A DNA stretch of 64,000 nt from Kineosporiaceae bacterium (GTDB lineage: Bacteria > Actinomycetota > Actinomycetes > Actinomycetales > Kineosporiaceae): positions 434,001 through 498,000 of the forward strand of contig JADJPO010000004.1 of the NCBI GenBank assembly GCA_016713225.1, in the 5' to 3' direction. Shown one piece after another: positions 34,614-42,697 of the stretch (position 1 is its first letter; every line of letters starts with the position of its first letter). Below the pieces are notes generated by a model. It was given only the letters and a program-made list of their open reading frames with translations, was not told the origin of the DNA and made no database searches. Both the position numbers and the translations under genes were made by a program.

Positions 34614-34663
34614 ATTGTGTGTGGTGAAAGTCGGCGCATACGCCCACTTCCACCACACACAAT
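34614..34663. repeat. Palindrome, right copy flanking the toxin-antitoxin pair
   Basis: The arms 34614-34631 and 34646-34663 pair with one mismatch. From the left arm through TCAGTC after the right arm it is nearly identical to 33641-33695, in the same direction. It lies between the toxin gene and the convergent galE gene, so it may also act as a terminator. Confidence 0.8.
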
Positions 34664-34675
34664 CAGTCTCGCGAC

Positions 34676-35722
34676 TCAGCGCGCGGCGGCGGTGACCTTC
34701 TGCCAGGCGGCCCAGGCGCTGGCCACCATGTCGTCCAGACTGTGCCGGTTGGCCCAACCCAGGTCGCGCGCGGCCAGCTCGCCGGTGGCCACGATGCGTG
34801 CCGGGTCGCCCGGACGCCGGTCGCGCCGCTCGGGGGTGAACTCGATGCCGGTGACCCGGCGGACGGCGTCCATGATCTGGATCACCGACGACCCGTCACC
34901 CGAGCCGAGGTTGTAGACCGGCTCCAGAACCCGGCCGGCCTCGAGCGCCTCGGCCGCCGCGACGTGCGCCAAGGCCAGGTCGTCGACGTGCACGTAGTCG
35001 CGCACGCACGAACCGTCCGGCGTCGGGTAGTCGGTGCCGTTGACGCTGGGCGTGCGCCCCTCGGTGAGCGCCTTCAGCACCAACGGGAACAGGTTGTGCG
35101 GGCTGGAGTCGTACAGGTCCGCATACCCCGAACCCACCACGTTGAAGTACCGCAGCGAGGTGTGCGTCAACGCGCTCACCCGCGCCACGTCCCGGATCAG
35201 CCATTCCCCGATCAGCTTGCTCTCGCCGTAGGGCGACTCCGGACGCGTGGGCGTGGTCTCGGTGACCAGATCGACGTCCGGGGTGCCGAAGGTGGCCGCA
35301 CTCGAGCTGAACACCAACCGTGAGACCTCGTGCGCGGCAAGGCGTTCCAGCAGCACCTGCATCGCGGTGACGTTCTGGGTGTAGGTGTGCAGGGGACGCT
35401 GCACACTCACCCCGGCGTACTTGTACCCCGCCAGGTGGACGACGCCCCGCACCGGCTCGTCGAAGGCCCCGATCGCGGCGTCCACGGCGGCCGGATCGAC
35501 GACGCTGCCCTCGACGAACCGGATGCCGGCGTCGGCGGCGTCACCGATGTCCCCGACGAACTGCCGGTGCCCACTGGACAGGTCGTCGAGCACGACCACC
35601 CGGCGGCCCGACTCACGCAGCTTGCGGGTCACGTGAGATCCGATGTACCCGGCGCCGCCGGTGACCAGCCACGGAGTCGATACCGGTGCGGCAGAGCTGA
35701 GGGTGGAGGGACCTGATGTCAT
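34676..35722 (-). CDS. galE: UDP-glucose 4-epimerase
   Basis: This protein has 348 residues from ATG 35722, chosen because TAGGGT (plus-strand 35731-35736) ends eight bases upstream; ATG 35728 would add two residues. It is an extended short-chain dehydrogenase with LVTGGAGYIGSHVTRKL, HLAGYKYAGVSVQRPLHTYT, the catalytic Ser region VFSSSAATFG and YGESK with the catalytic Tyr and Lys. SLRYFNVVGSGY and YNLGSGDGSSV follow. It interconverts UDP-Glc and UDP-Gal and may supply precursors for the surface polymer. The GTDYPTPDGSCVRDYVHVDD block is typical of true GalE. Confidence 0.93.
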   Translation of the reverse strand: MTSGPSTLSSAAPVSTPWLVTGGAGYIGSHVTRKLRESGRRVVVLDDLSSGHRQFVGDIGDAADAGIRFVEGSVVDPAAVDAAIGAFDEPVRGVVHLAGYKYAGVSVQRPLHTYTQNVTAMQVLLERLAAHEVSRLVFSSSAATFGTPDVDLVTETTPTRPESPYGESKLIGEWLIRDVARVSALTHTSLRYFNVVGSGYADLYDSSPHNLFPLVLKALTEGRTPSVNGTDYPTPDGSCVRDYVHVDDLALAHVAAAEALEAGRVLEPVYNLGSGDGSSVIQIMDAVRRVTGIEFTPERRDRRPGDPARIVATGELAARDLGWANRHSLDDMVASAWAAWQKVTAAAR

Positions 35723-35777
35723 GGACATCCACCCTAACCGGCCGGTCTCACGGTCCGGGCGCGGCACACTGGTCACC

Positions 35778-36212
35778 ATGAGCGCGCCCTCCGCTGCCCC
35801 GCACCGTAATGACCCGGACGTCGTCCGCCGGCTGCTCACCACCCCCGGGCGGTGGGCGATCGTGGGCCTGTCACAGAACGCCACCCGCACCGCGTACCGC
35901 ATCGCGTCGTACATGCAGGGGCTCGGCATGCCCATCGTGCCGGTGCACCCGGCCGCCGAGGAGGTGCACGGCGCCACGGGGTACGCCACGCTGAGCGAGG
36001 TACCCGGGACGATCGACGTGGTCGACATCTTCGTGCGCAGCGAGCTGGCCGGAGCCGTGGTCGACGAGGCCATCGCGGTCGGCGCCAAGGCCGTGTGGCT
36101 GCAGCTCGGGGTGATCGACGAGGCCGCCGCCGCGCGAGCCAGGGCTGCCGGCCTGGACGTCGTGATGGACACCTGCCCCAAGATCGAGGCCCCGAGGTTC
36201 GGCATCGGCTGA
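35778..36212 (+). CDS. CoA-binding domain protein (YccU-like)
   Basis: This protein has 144 residues from ATG 35778, with CACACT ending seven bases before. It is a single Rossmann-like CoA-binding domain: RRLLTTPGRWAIVGLSQNAT, RIASYMQGLGMPIVPVHP, VDIFVRSELAGAVVDEAIAV, AVWLQLGVIDEAAAARARAA and VVMDTCPKIEAPRFG. It resembles the N-terminal domain of ADP-forming acyl-CoA synthetases but stands alone. The conserved cysteine in DTCPKIE is present. The biological role of this family is not established. It is divergent from galE. Confidence 0.85.
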   Translation: MSAPSAAPHRNDPDVVRRLLTTPGRWAIVGLSQNATRTAYRIASYMQGLGMPIVPVHPAAEEVHGATGYATLSEVPGTIDVVDIFVRSELAGAVVDEAIAVGAKAVWLQLGVIDEAAAARARAAGLDVVMDTCPKIEAPRFGIG

Positions 36213-36330
36213 GCCATCGCCCACCTGAGGTACCTCAGGAGTTCATGGGTGGGTCAGCGTCCTCGACGGGGGCGAAGGTCGGGGCATCCTCCCGATGTGG
36301 TGGGGCGGGCCTCAGGACGACGCTCGACGC

Positions 36331-36573
36331 ATGACATCGCTACCTCCCGAGATGGCCCGCCAGATGGCCACCATGATGATCAACGATCGCCTCCACGAGG
36401 CCGAGCAGTATCGGCTCGGACGGCTGACCCGGATGGCTCGTCGCACCCGGCGGGGCAGGGCTCGGCGTACCCCACCGACCCTCACGCCGACCCTCCCGCC
36501 GACCCTCACGCCGGTGGAGGCGCCGACACTCCCGTCGCCGCGCAGCGCACCGGTGGGAACTCCGGTGCGTTGA
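36331..36573 (+). CDS. Small basic hypothetical protein
   Basis: This protein has 80 residues from ATG 36331. The first 45 residues (PPEMARQMATMMINDRLHEA, then EQYRLGRLTRMARRTRRGR) resemble a common type of small actinobacterial protein with an amphipathic helix followed by an Arg-rich stretch. The rest is a Pro/Thr tail encoded by 12-bp-like repeats. No family function is known. The gap in front of it (36213-36330) holds a 16-bp perfect palindrome at 36224-36239. Confidence 0.5.
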   Translation: MTSLPPEMARQMATMMINDRLHEAEQYRLGRLTRMARRTRRGRARRTPPTLTPTLPPTLTPVEAPTLPSPRSAPVGTPVR

Positions 36574-36595
36574 GCAGGGCGTGCACACTGGTCGG

Positions 36596-37846
36596 GTGAA
36601 GTTCAGGTTCAGCCGGGGACGACGTCCGGACCCACAGCGTGAGGGCACCGTCTACCGGGCGCGTCCCGGCTTCCGGCTGCGAGGCGACTCCTCCGACGGC
36701 ACGCCCACCCGCCCCGGCCCCTCCCCGGCAGCCCCGCGCACACCGGAGGAGTTCTGGGCGGCGCAGAACCCCGGGTACCCGGGAGCCTCCGGCACGGGTC
36801 CGGGGCCGCAGACCCGGATCGACCCCACCTCACCGCGCGACAGCGCGCCGTCCGGGTTCGGTCTGCCCGACAAGGGACGAGGCCGCTGGCGGCTGCACCC
36901 CTGGCGCTGGCTGATCGCGATCCTGGTGATCTACCCGCTCCTGCTGGCCGCGTTGGCCTGGACCGGCCTGACCCGGATCGACGCGATGCCCGCGAGTGAT
37001 CGGCCGGCCGACACCCCCGGCACCACCTTCCTGGTGATCGGCAGCGACAGCCGCCAGGACCTCTCGCGCGACGAACGGGCCCGCCTCGGCACCGGGCAGG
37101 CCACCGGCATCCGCACCGACACGATGATGCTCCTGCACCTGGCCACCGACGGCAGCGCCGTGCTGGTCAGCATCCCCCGCGACTCGTACGTGCCGATCCC
37201 CGGCCACGGCAAGGACAAGATCAACGCCGCCTATTCCTACGGTGGCCCGAAACTCACGGTCCGCACCGTCGAGCAGGCCACCGGGCTGCGGATCGACGAC
37301 TTCGTGATGACCGGCCTGGGGTCGTTCGCCAACGTGGTGGATGCCGTCGGCGGCGTGCGGATCTGCCCCAAGACCGCGCTGAAGGACGCCAAGGCCCACA
37401 TCGACGTGCCCAAGGGCTGCCAGACGATGGACGGGCCGACTGCCCTGGGCTATGCCCGCGCCCGATACTCCGACCCCCGCGGTGACCTCGGCCGGGTCGA
37501 GCGGCAACGCGAGGTGCTGGCCGCGATCGCGAGCAAGACCCTGTCGCCGTCCGTGCTGGCCGTTCCCTGGCGGGCGGCCCCGGCCGCGCGCGCCGGTGGT
37601 AAGGCGCTCACGGTGGACGAGGGCACCACCCCCTGGGGGCTGGCGAAGTTCGTGCTCGGGATGCGGCGGGTCTCGGGCGGCGATGGTGTGCGGATGACGG
37701 TGCCGATCGCCGACCCGGACCTGTCGACCCCGTCGGGCTCGGCCGTGAAATGGGACAGCGCCCAGGCCAACCGGCTGTTCCGGGCGATCACGGCGAACGA
37801 CCTGACCACGATCCGCTCGATCGCGGCGGCCCAGCAGAAGTCCTGA
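36596..37846 (+). CDS. LytR-CpsA-Psr (LCP) family protein
   Basis: This protein has 416 residues from GTG 36596; CACACT ends six bases upstream, and an earlier GTG at 36581 is the alternative. A Pro-rich cytoplasmic N-terminus precedes one membrane segment (WLIAILVIYPLLLAALAWTG, residues ~105-125). The LCP domain follows: FLVIGSDSRQDL, GIRTDTMMLLHL, VSIPRDSYVPIPGHGKDKIN, VMTGLGSFANVVDAVGGVRI, GPTALGYARARYSDP and DLGRVERQREVLAAI. All substrate-binding Arg/Asp positions are kept. It is the second LCP protein in the window and has the more usual architecture, attaching glycopolymers to peptidoglycan outside the cell. Confidence 0.92.
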   Translation: MKFRFSRGRRPDPQREGTVYRARPGFRLRGDSSDGTPTRPGPSPAAPRTPEEFWAAQNPGYPGASGTGPGPQTRIDPTSPRDSAPSGFGLPDKGRGRWRLHPWRWLIAILVIYPLLLAALAWTGLTRIDAMPASDRPADTPGTTFLVIGSDSRQDLSRDERARLGTGQATGIRTDTMMLLHLATDGSAVLVSIPRDSYVPIPGHGKDKINAAYSYGGPKLTVRTVEQATGLRIDDFVMTGLGSFANVVDAVGGVRICPKTALKDAKAHIDVPKGCQTMDGPTALGYARARYSDPRGDLGRVERQREVLAAIASKTLSPSVLAVPWRAAPAARAGGKALTVDEGTTPWGLAKFVLGMRRVSGGDGVRMTVPIADPDLSTPSGSAVKWDSAQANRLFRAITANDLTTIRSIAAAQQKS

Positions 37847-37856
37847 CCGATGACGC

Positions 37857-38426
37857 TCAGGCGTCCGAGCGCTCCACCCCGAAGCCGAGCGTGGTGCCAC
37901 CACGGCGGCCTCGCAGGCGGTCGCCCTTGGTGATGGCCTCGCGACGCAGACCGTCCGCGAAGTCCAACAGTCCTTCGCGCAGCCGCTCGGCGTCCTCGCC
38001 CTCACCGGCGGCCAGGATCCGCAGGGCGAGCAAGCCGGCATTGCGCGCGCCACCGATCGACACCGTCGCCACGGGCACCCCGGCCGGCATCTGCACGATC
38101 GAGAGCAGCGAGTCCATGCCGTCGAGGTAGCGCAACGGCACCGGGACGCCGATCACCGGCAGCGGGGTGACCGCGGCGAGCATCCCTGGCAGGTGCGCCG
38201 CCCCGCCGGCCCCGGCGATGATCACGCGCAGCCCCCGGCCGTGGGCCTGGGTGCCGTAATCGATCATGTGATGGGGCATCCGGTGGGCCGAGACCACGTC
38301 CGCCTCGTAGGGCACCGCGAAATCATCCAGAATCTGGGCGGCGGCCTCCATCACCGGCCAATCCGAGTCCGACCCCATCACCAGTCCGACCACGGGGTCG
38401 TTGCGTTCGCTCGTTCGGATGCTCAT
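37857..38426 (-). CDS. purE: 5-(carboxyamino)imidazole ribonucleotide mutase
   Basis: This protein has 189 residues from ATG 38426. PurE moves the carboxylate from N5 to C4 of the imidazole in purine synthesis. VVGLVMGSDSDWPVMEAA, VVSAHRMPHHM, VIIAGAGGAAHLPGMLAA and TPLPVIGVPV are all present, including the active-site His of SAHRMP. The C-terminus is about 20 residues longer than in E. coli and basic. The start overlaps the purK stop by four bases (ATGA), so the two enzymes are made together. Confidence 0.97.
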   Translation of the reverse strand: MSIRTSERNDPVVGLVMGSDSDWPVMEAAAQILDDFAVPYEADVVSAHRMPHHMIDYGTQAHGRGLRVIIAGAGGAAHLPGMLAAVTPLPVIGVPVPLRYLDGMDSLLSIVQMPAGVPVATVSIGGARNAGLLALRILAAGEGEDAERLREGLLDFADGLRREAITKGDRLRGRRGGTTLGFGVERSDA

Positions 38427-39664
38427 TCGTCGATGACCCCTCGGATGAAGTCGGCAGCGTGCCGGGCCCGGGCGAGTGCGTCGTCCAGGCCGTGCGGATC
38501 GTCGGTGCAGACCGTGACGTGACCGATCTTGCGCCCCGGCCGTACCCCCTTGCCGTACAGGTGCACCTTGACACCCGGATCCCGGGCCATCACGTGCAGG
38601 TACGAGCGGTACAGGTCGGGATGGTCGCCGCCGAGCACGTTGACCATCACGGTCCAGGCGGCGCGGGCACGCGGGTCACCGAGCGGCAGATCGAGGACGG
38701 CGCGCAGATGCTGTTCGAACTGACTGGTGACGGCTCCGTCGATGCTCCAGTGCCCGCTGTTGTGGGGGCGCATGGCCAGCTCGTTGACCAGCACGCGCGA
38801 CGGCGCTCCGTCGAGGCCGGGCACCTCGAACAGCTCCACGGCCAGCACCCCGACCACGCCCAACTCGCCGGCGATCCGCAACGCGATGGCGGTCGCCTCG
38901 ACGGCCAGGCCGTCGTCCAGGTCGGGGGCGGGCGCGATCACCTCGCGGCACACGCCGTCCAGCTGCGTGGTGGCGACCACCGGCCAGGCCGCGGCCTGCC
39001 CGCTGGGGCTGCGGGCCACGACGGCGGCCAGCTCACGCCGGAAGTCGACCGCCTCCTCGGCGAGCAACGGCACGCCGGCCGCGCGGGCGGGAGCGAGCAG
39101 GCCGACCGCGTCGTCCAGTGAGGTCACCAGGTGGACGCCCTTGCCGTCGTACCCGCCGCGGGTGGTCTTGAGCACCACGGGCCAGCCGACCCCGTCGACA
39201 CCCTCGCCGCCATCGACACCATCGGCGAAGGCCGCCAGTTCGTCCGGCGTGCTGACCAGCGCCCAGCGCGGCATGGGCACGTCGAGGGTGGCCAGCCGCG
39301 CGCGCATCAGGGCCTTGTCCTGGGCGTGCACCAACGCATCAGGCCCGGGCCGGACGGCGTGACCGGCGTCCTCGAGCTCGTGCAACAGGTCGGTGGGCAC
39401 ATGTTCGTGGTCGAAGGTCAGCACGTGGACGCCGCGCGCGAAGGCACGGACCGCGGCGGCGTCGAGGTGACTACCGATCGAGGTCGCCGGCACCACCTGG
39501 GCTGCGCTGTCGTCGGCGTTCTCGGCCAACACGGCGAGCCGGACGCCGAGTGCGACGGCCGCCGGGGCGCTCATCCGCGCGAGCTGGCCGCCACCGACCA
39601 TGCCCACGGTGGGGAAACCACCCGGCGCCAGGACAGGTTCGCAGGTCGCGCGGGGGGAACTCAC
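38423..39664 (-). CDS. purK: 5-(carboxyamino)imidazole ribonucleotide synthase
   Basis: This protein has 413 residues from GTG 39664; TACCCT (plus-strand 39671-39676) ends six bases before. It is an ATP-grasp enzyme that carboxylates AIR. It shows VGMVGGGQLARMSAPAAVAL, LTFDHEHVPTDLLHELEDAG, WPVVLKTTRGGYDGKGVHLV, VLAVELFEV and VNELAMRPHNSGHWSIDGAV, where HNSGH marks PurK. Length is typical for Actinomycetota. It shares a compact divergent promoter with the GtrA gene, an arrangement I recall from mycobacteria as well. Confidence 0.96.
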   Translation of the reverse strand: MSSPRATCEPVLAPGGFPTVGMVGGGQLARMSAPAAVALGVRLAVLAENADDSAAQVVPATSIGSHLDAAAVRAFARGVHVLTFDHEHVPTDLLHELEDAGHAVRPGPDALVHAQDKALMRARLATLDVPMPRWALVSTPDELAAFADGVDGGEGVDGVGWPVVLKTTRGGYDGKGVHLVTSLDDAVGLLAPARAAGVPLLAEEAVDFRRELAAVVARSPSGQAAAWPVVATTQLDGVCREVIAPAPDLDDGLAVEATAIALRIAGELGVVGVLAVELFEVPGLDGAPSRVLVNELAMRPHNSGHWSIDGAVTSQFEQHLRAVLDLPLGDPRARAAWTVMVNVLGGDHPDLYRSYLHVMARDPGVKVHLYGKGVRPGRKIGHVTVCTDDPHGLDDALARARHAADFIRGVIDE

Positions 39665-39670
39665 GCGGTA

Positions 39671-39699
39671 AGGGTAGCCAGTGACGCACCGGGTAGCCT
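39671..39699. promoter_or_regulatory. Compact bidirectional promoter, purK and GtrA gene
   Basis: A minus-strand TACCCT (39671-39676) and a plus-strand TAGCCT (39694-39699) are 17 bp apart, so each -10 lies at the other's -35 position. Both end six bases before a GTG start (39664 and 39706). The layout matches 32251-32279. Confidence 0.6.
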
Positions 39700-39705
39700 T
39701 CTGGT

Positions 39706-40236
39706 GTGGTGGATGGCCCGATCGCCCGACTGCGCGGTCTGATGAACGTGGTGTACCGCGAGGCGATCAAGTTCGGCGCGGTGGGCGCCATCGCGTTCGT
39801 GGTCGATGTCGGCCTGTTCAACCTGCTCACCACCACGCTGTGGCCGGGGTCGGGCGAACCGCCTTTGGACGGCCATGAGAAGATCGCGAAGATCGTCTCC
39901 GCGGGCACGGCCACGATGTGGGCCTGGCTGGGCAACCGGTACTGGACATTTCGGCATCGCCGCCAAGCGACCCCGCTGCGCGAACTGGTGCTGTTCGTGA
40001 TGATGAACCTCATCGGCCTGGTGATCTCGGTCGGCTGCCTGGCGATCTCCCACGACCTGTTCGGCTTCACCTCGCCCCTGGCGGACAACATCTCGGGCAA
40101 CCTGATCGGCATCGGCCTGGGCACGCTGTTCCGGTTCTGGGCCTACCGACGGTTCGTGTTCAACGAGTTCCTCGATCATGCCCCGGACACCGCGACGTCG
40201 GCGGCTGCGAGCCCCGCACGCATCGCCGCCGACTGA
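39706..40236 (+). CDS. GtrA family membrane protein
   Basis: This protein has 176 residues from GTG 39706. Four membrane segments are visible: FGAVGAIAFVVDVGLFNLL, IVSAGTATMWAWLGNRYWTF, LVLFVMMNLIGLVISVGCLA and ISGNLIGIGLGTLFRFWAYR, ending with RRFVFNE as typical for GtrA. These proteins are thought to flip or present lipid-linked sugars such as polyprenyl-phosphate-glucose. The position next to purK corresponds to a conserved mycobacterial arrangement (Rv3277). No glycosyltransferase is directly beside it, so the lipid-linked sugar is unknown. Confidence 0.9.
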   Translation: MVDGPIARLRGLMNVVYREAIKFGAVGAIAFVVDVGLFNLLTTTLWPGSGEPPLDGHEKIAKIVSAGTATMWAWLGNRYWTFRHRRQATPLRELVLFVMMNLIGLVISVGCLAISHDLFGFTSPLADNISGNLIGIGLGTLFRFWAYRRFVFNEFLDHAPDTATSAAASPARIAAD

Positions 40237-40270
40237 CCCCTGCCGACGACCTCTCCCACCGACGTCATCT

Positions 40271-40320
40271 CTCTGCACCTCTCTGCACCTCTCTGGATCT
40301 CGCTGGATCTCGCTGCATCC
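40271..40320. repeat. Five 10-bp tandem repeats upstream of the sigma factor gene
   Basis: Five adjoining 10-mers: CTCTGCACCT twice, then CTCTGGATCT, CGCTGGATCT and CGCTGCATCC. They lie in the 259-bp gap between the GtrA and sigma factor genes, of which 40321-40482 shows nothing else recognisable. The 10-bp period is about one helical turn. Confidence 0.75.
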
Positions 40321-40495
40321 ATCGAGCGCCCTGCGTCGGAACTATCCAGCGACGCCAGTGACCGCAGTTCGAACGAGGAGAGGGACGCACGATGCCATGT
40401 GCCTCAGGGCCGTCGTGAGCGGGGACCCCGACGGGGACTCCAACCGTGACTCCGTCGCCGCGCGGGTCCGGCCGCATCTGGTTAGGGTGCCCCGG

Positions 40496-41092
40496 GTGGG
40501 GCATGATCAGGCAACCGGTGCGGACGCCGACCGCGCCCAGCTGGCGGCCCGGTTCGCAGCCGGCGACACCGCGGCCCTGGCCGAGGTCTATCACCAGTGG
40601 GCGTCACTGGTGTTGGCCATCGCGCGACGCTCGCTCGGCCACCAGCAGGACGCCGAGGACATCACCCAACAGGTCTTCGTCTCGGCCTGGCGCAGCCGTC
40701 ACACGCTGCGCCCGGACGCGGGGGCCTTCCCCGCGTGGCTGGTCGCCATCACCCGGCGGCGCATCGCCGACGAACTGGCCCGCCGCTCGCGCGAACACCG
40801 GCGGGTTCAGGCCGCGGCAACCGCCGACGCCGTGACCCATGGCCGGGGATCCTCGGGGCCCGCGGCAGTGGACGGCATCGTGGACCGGCTGGTGCTCGAA
40901 CACGAGGTGGACCTGATGGGTGAACCACGCCGCACCATCCTGACGCTGGCCTACGTGGCAGACCAGACGCACGAACAGATTGCCGCCACACTCGAACTGC
41001 CGCTCGGCACCGTCAAGAGTCACCTGCGCCGCGGGCTGCTCCACTTGCGTGATGCCCTGAAGGAGGCCACCGATGACGCATCCCTCCGATGA
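40496..41092 (+). CDS. ECF RNA polymerase sigma factor (SigK-like)
   Basis: This protein has about 198 residues. GTG 40496 was chosen because TAGGGT (40483-40488) ends seven bases before; an ATG at 40397 is also in frame. Region 2 is seen in HQWASLVLAIARRSLGHQQD, DAEDITQQVFVSAWRSRHTL and FPAWLVAITRRRIADELARR. Region 4 is EPRRTILTLAYVADQTHEQI followed by AATLELPLGTVKSHLRRGL. The end overlaps the zinc-finger gene (41073), and a RskA-like domain follows, so it is controlled by a membrane anti-sigma factor. If that factor is broken, regulation may be altered. Confidence 0.88.
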   Translation: MGHDQATGADADRAQLAARFAAGDTAALAEVYHQWASLVLAIARRSLGHQQDAEDITQQVFVSAWRSRHTLRPDAGAFPAWLVAITRRRIADELARRSREHRRVQAAATADAVTHGRGSSGPAAVDGIVDRLVLEHEVDLMGEPRRTILTLAYVADQTHEQIAATLELPLGTVKSHLRRGLLHLRDALKEATDDASLR

Positions 41093-41324
41093 CGTCCTGG
41101 TCGGTCTGGTGATCGGCGAGACGGTCCCTCGCGAGGTGGCCGAACACCTGGCCGGCTGCCCGCGCTGCCAGCAGACCGTGACCGAGGTGCGCCGGGTGGA
41201 GTCCGTGCTGGGCGAGCCCCGCCAGACCACCGCCTGGCCCCAGCCCTCGGCCCAGGTGTGGCAACGGATCGCTGCAGAGATCAGCGCGCCGATCAGTGAC
41301 CCGGCAGACGACCCCGGCCCGTGA
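41073..41324 (+). CDS. Anti-sigma factor, N-terminal zinc-finger part
   Basis: This 83-residue piece starts at ATG 41073 inside the sigma factor gene. The anti-sigma zinc motif HxxxCxxC is present in VAEHLAGCPRCQQTV. The sequence then runs through a linker (VWQRIAAEIS) and stops at 41322. In RskA-type proteins this part continues directly into a membrane helix and an outer domain; here those are in another frame from 41296. Either one base was gained or lost between about 41284 and 41350, or the protein is now made as two coupled pieces. Confidence 0.7.
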   Translation: MTHPSDDVLVGLVIGETVPREVAEHLAGCPRCQQTVTEVRRVESVLGEPRQTTAWPQPSAQVWQRIAAEISAPISDPADDPGP

Positions 41325-41823
41325 GCCGGTCGGTGAGCCGGTCCGTGAGGCGAGGCCCGTCGTCCGGCTCGACACCCGTCGCCGGTTCGGCTACGCGGTG
41401 GCGGCGGCCGCCGCCGCCCTGGTCTTCGGCATCGGCATCGGCCGATGGGTGCTGCCCGAGGCCCCGTCGGCGCCGGTCACCGCCGTCCCGGCCGGGCCGA
41501 CCGTGCAACTCACCACCCTCACCGACGCCACCCCGATCGGGACGGCGCAGCTGGTGCGGACGCCGGACGGTCGTCCCGAGGTGCACGTGAGCACCCAGCC
41601 GTTCGCGCGCGGAGCGGGATTCGTCGAGGTCTGGCTGATCAACACCGATGGCCGGCGCATGATCTCGATCGGCGTGCTCGGCTCGGCGCAGGACGGCACC
41701 TTCGAGGTGCCGGACGGCGCGCTGGACGCCGGTTACCGGGTGGTCGACATCTCCCGCGAGGCCTTCGATGCCCTGCCGGAGCATTCCGGTGACAGCGTCA
41801 TGCGGGGCACCTTGCCGGCCTAG
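41296..41823 (+). CDS. Anti-sigma factor, membrane and RskA-like C-terminal part
   Basis: This 175-residue frame opens at GTG 41296, overlapping the zinc-finger piece by 29 bp, without a clear ribosome-binding site. A membrane helix is seen in FGYAVAAAAAALVFGIGIG, followed by an extracytoplasmic RskA-like domain (VQLTTLTDATPIGTAQLV, FVEVWLINTDGRRMISIGVL, FEVPDGALDAGYRVVDISRE). Such proteins hold an ECF sigma factor at the membrane until proteolysis. Two 12-bp repeats (GTGAGCCGGTCG/C) lie at the frame junction, a possible slippage site. A sequencing error is also possible. Confidence 0.7.
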   Translation: MTRQTTPAREPVGEPVREARPVVRLDTRRRFGYAVAAAAAALVFGIGIGRWVLPEAPSAPVTAVPAGPTVQLTTLTDATPIGTAQLVRTPDGRPEVHVSTQPFARGAGFVEVWLINTDGRRMISIGVLGSAQDGTFEVPDGALDAGYRVVDISREAFDALPEHSGDSVMRGTLPA

Positions 41824-41845
41824 GGCTCACGCCGCCGGATCGCTC

Positions 41846-42646
41846 TCAGTCGACGCCGGGCCAGTTCGGCGAGCGCTTCTCGACGAATGCGGCGACCCCC
41901 TCGGCCCGGTCGGCCGAGAATGCGGTGGCGCGCCACGCGCCGTCCTCGATCTCGAGCCCGGAGGCCAGGTCGACATCGAAACCCGTGCGCAGCGCGCGCT
42001 TGGCATTGCGTACCCCGACCGGAGAGTTGCCCGCGATCGTGGAGGCCAGCTCGATCGCGACGTCACGCGCCGTCCCGGCAGCCACCACGCGGTCCACCGC
42101 ACCCAGCGCCATGGCCTGCTCGGCATCGATCCGGCGCGCCGTGAAGATCAGATCGCTGGCCCGGGACAGGCCCACCCGGCGTGAGAGCAGTTGGGTGCCG
42201 CCGAGCCCCGGCACGACGCCCACCGACACCTCCGGCAGGGCGAGCACCGCCGTGGTGTCCACCACGATCAGGTCGCACCACAGGGCGAGCTCGAACCCGC
42301 CGCCCATCGCATACCCCGCGACGGCTGCGACGGCCGGCACCGGTAACGCCCGCCAGGCCGCGGTCATGGCGCGGTAGACCACCCGCTGTGCGCGCAGATC
42401 GGCATCGGTGAAGGTGTTGCGCTCCTTCAGATCGGCCCCGACGCAGAACGCCCGGGGCCGGCTGGACGAGAGCACCACGGCCCGGACGGCGCCACTCTCG
42501 GCCTCGGTGGCCAGGTCACGCAACGTATCGCGCAGCTGGGCGGCGAACGTCGTCGACAGCGCATTCAGCGCTTCGGGCCGATCGAGCACCAGTTCGGCCA
42601 CATGACGGTGTTCCCCGTGCCGGCTCAACCTCACCTGACCGCTCAT
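41846..42646 (-). CDS. Enoyl-CoA hydratase/isomerase family protein
   Basis: This protein has 266 residues from ATG 42646; TAGGCT (plus-strand 42654-42659) ends seven bases before. The crotonase fold is clear: LVLDRPEALNALSTTFAAQL, the oxyanion-hole segment AFCVGADLKERNTF and AVAGYAMGGGFELALWCDLI. LPEVSVGVVPGLGGTQLLSR includes the Glu and the second loop position expected for hydratases; the family's second catalytic glutamate is represented by VPGLGGTQ with Gly-Leu, so isomerase or other activity is possible. It is a single gene, convergent to the anti-sigma gene. Confidence 0.9.
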   Translation of the reverse strand: MSGQVRLSRHGEHRHVAELVLDRPEALNALSTTFAAQLRDTLRDLATEAESGAVRAVVLSSSRPRAFCVGADLKERNTFTDADLRAQRVVYRAMTAAWRALPVPAVAAVAGYAMGGGFELALWCDLIVVDTTAVLALPEVSVGVVPGLGGTQLLSRRVGLSRASDLIFTARRIDAEQAMALGAVDRVVAAGTARDVAIELASTIAGNSPVGVRNAKRALRTGFDVDLASGLEIEDGAWRATAFSADRAEGVAAFVEKRSPNWPGVD

Positions 42647-42697
42647 GACGGCGAGCCTAGCGACGCCCGATTCGTGCCGCGGCGTTCACCTCGGCCA

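Noticed and set aside
33640..34668. Insertion sequence bounded by inverted repeats
   Set aside because: The two copies are direct repeats, each itself palindromic, and there is no transposase gene between them.
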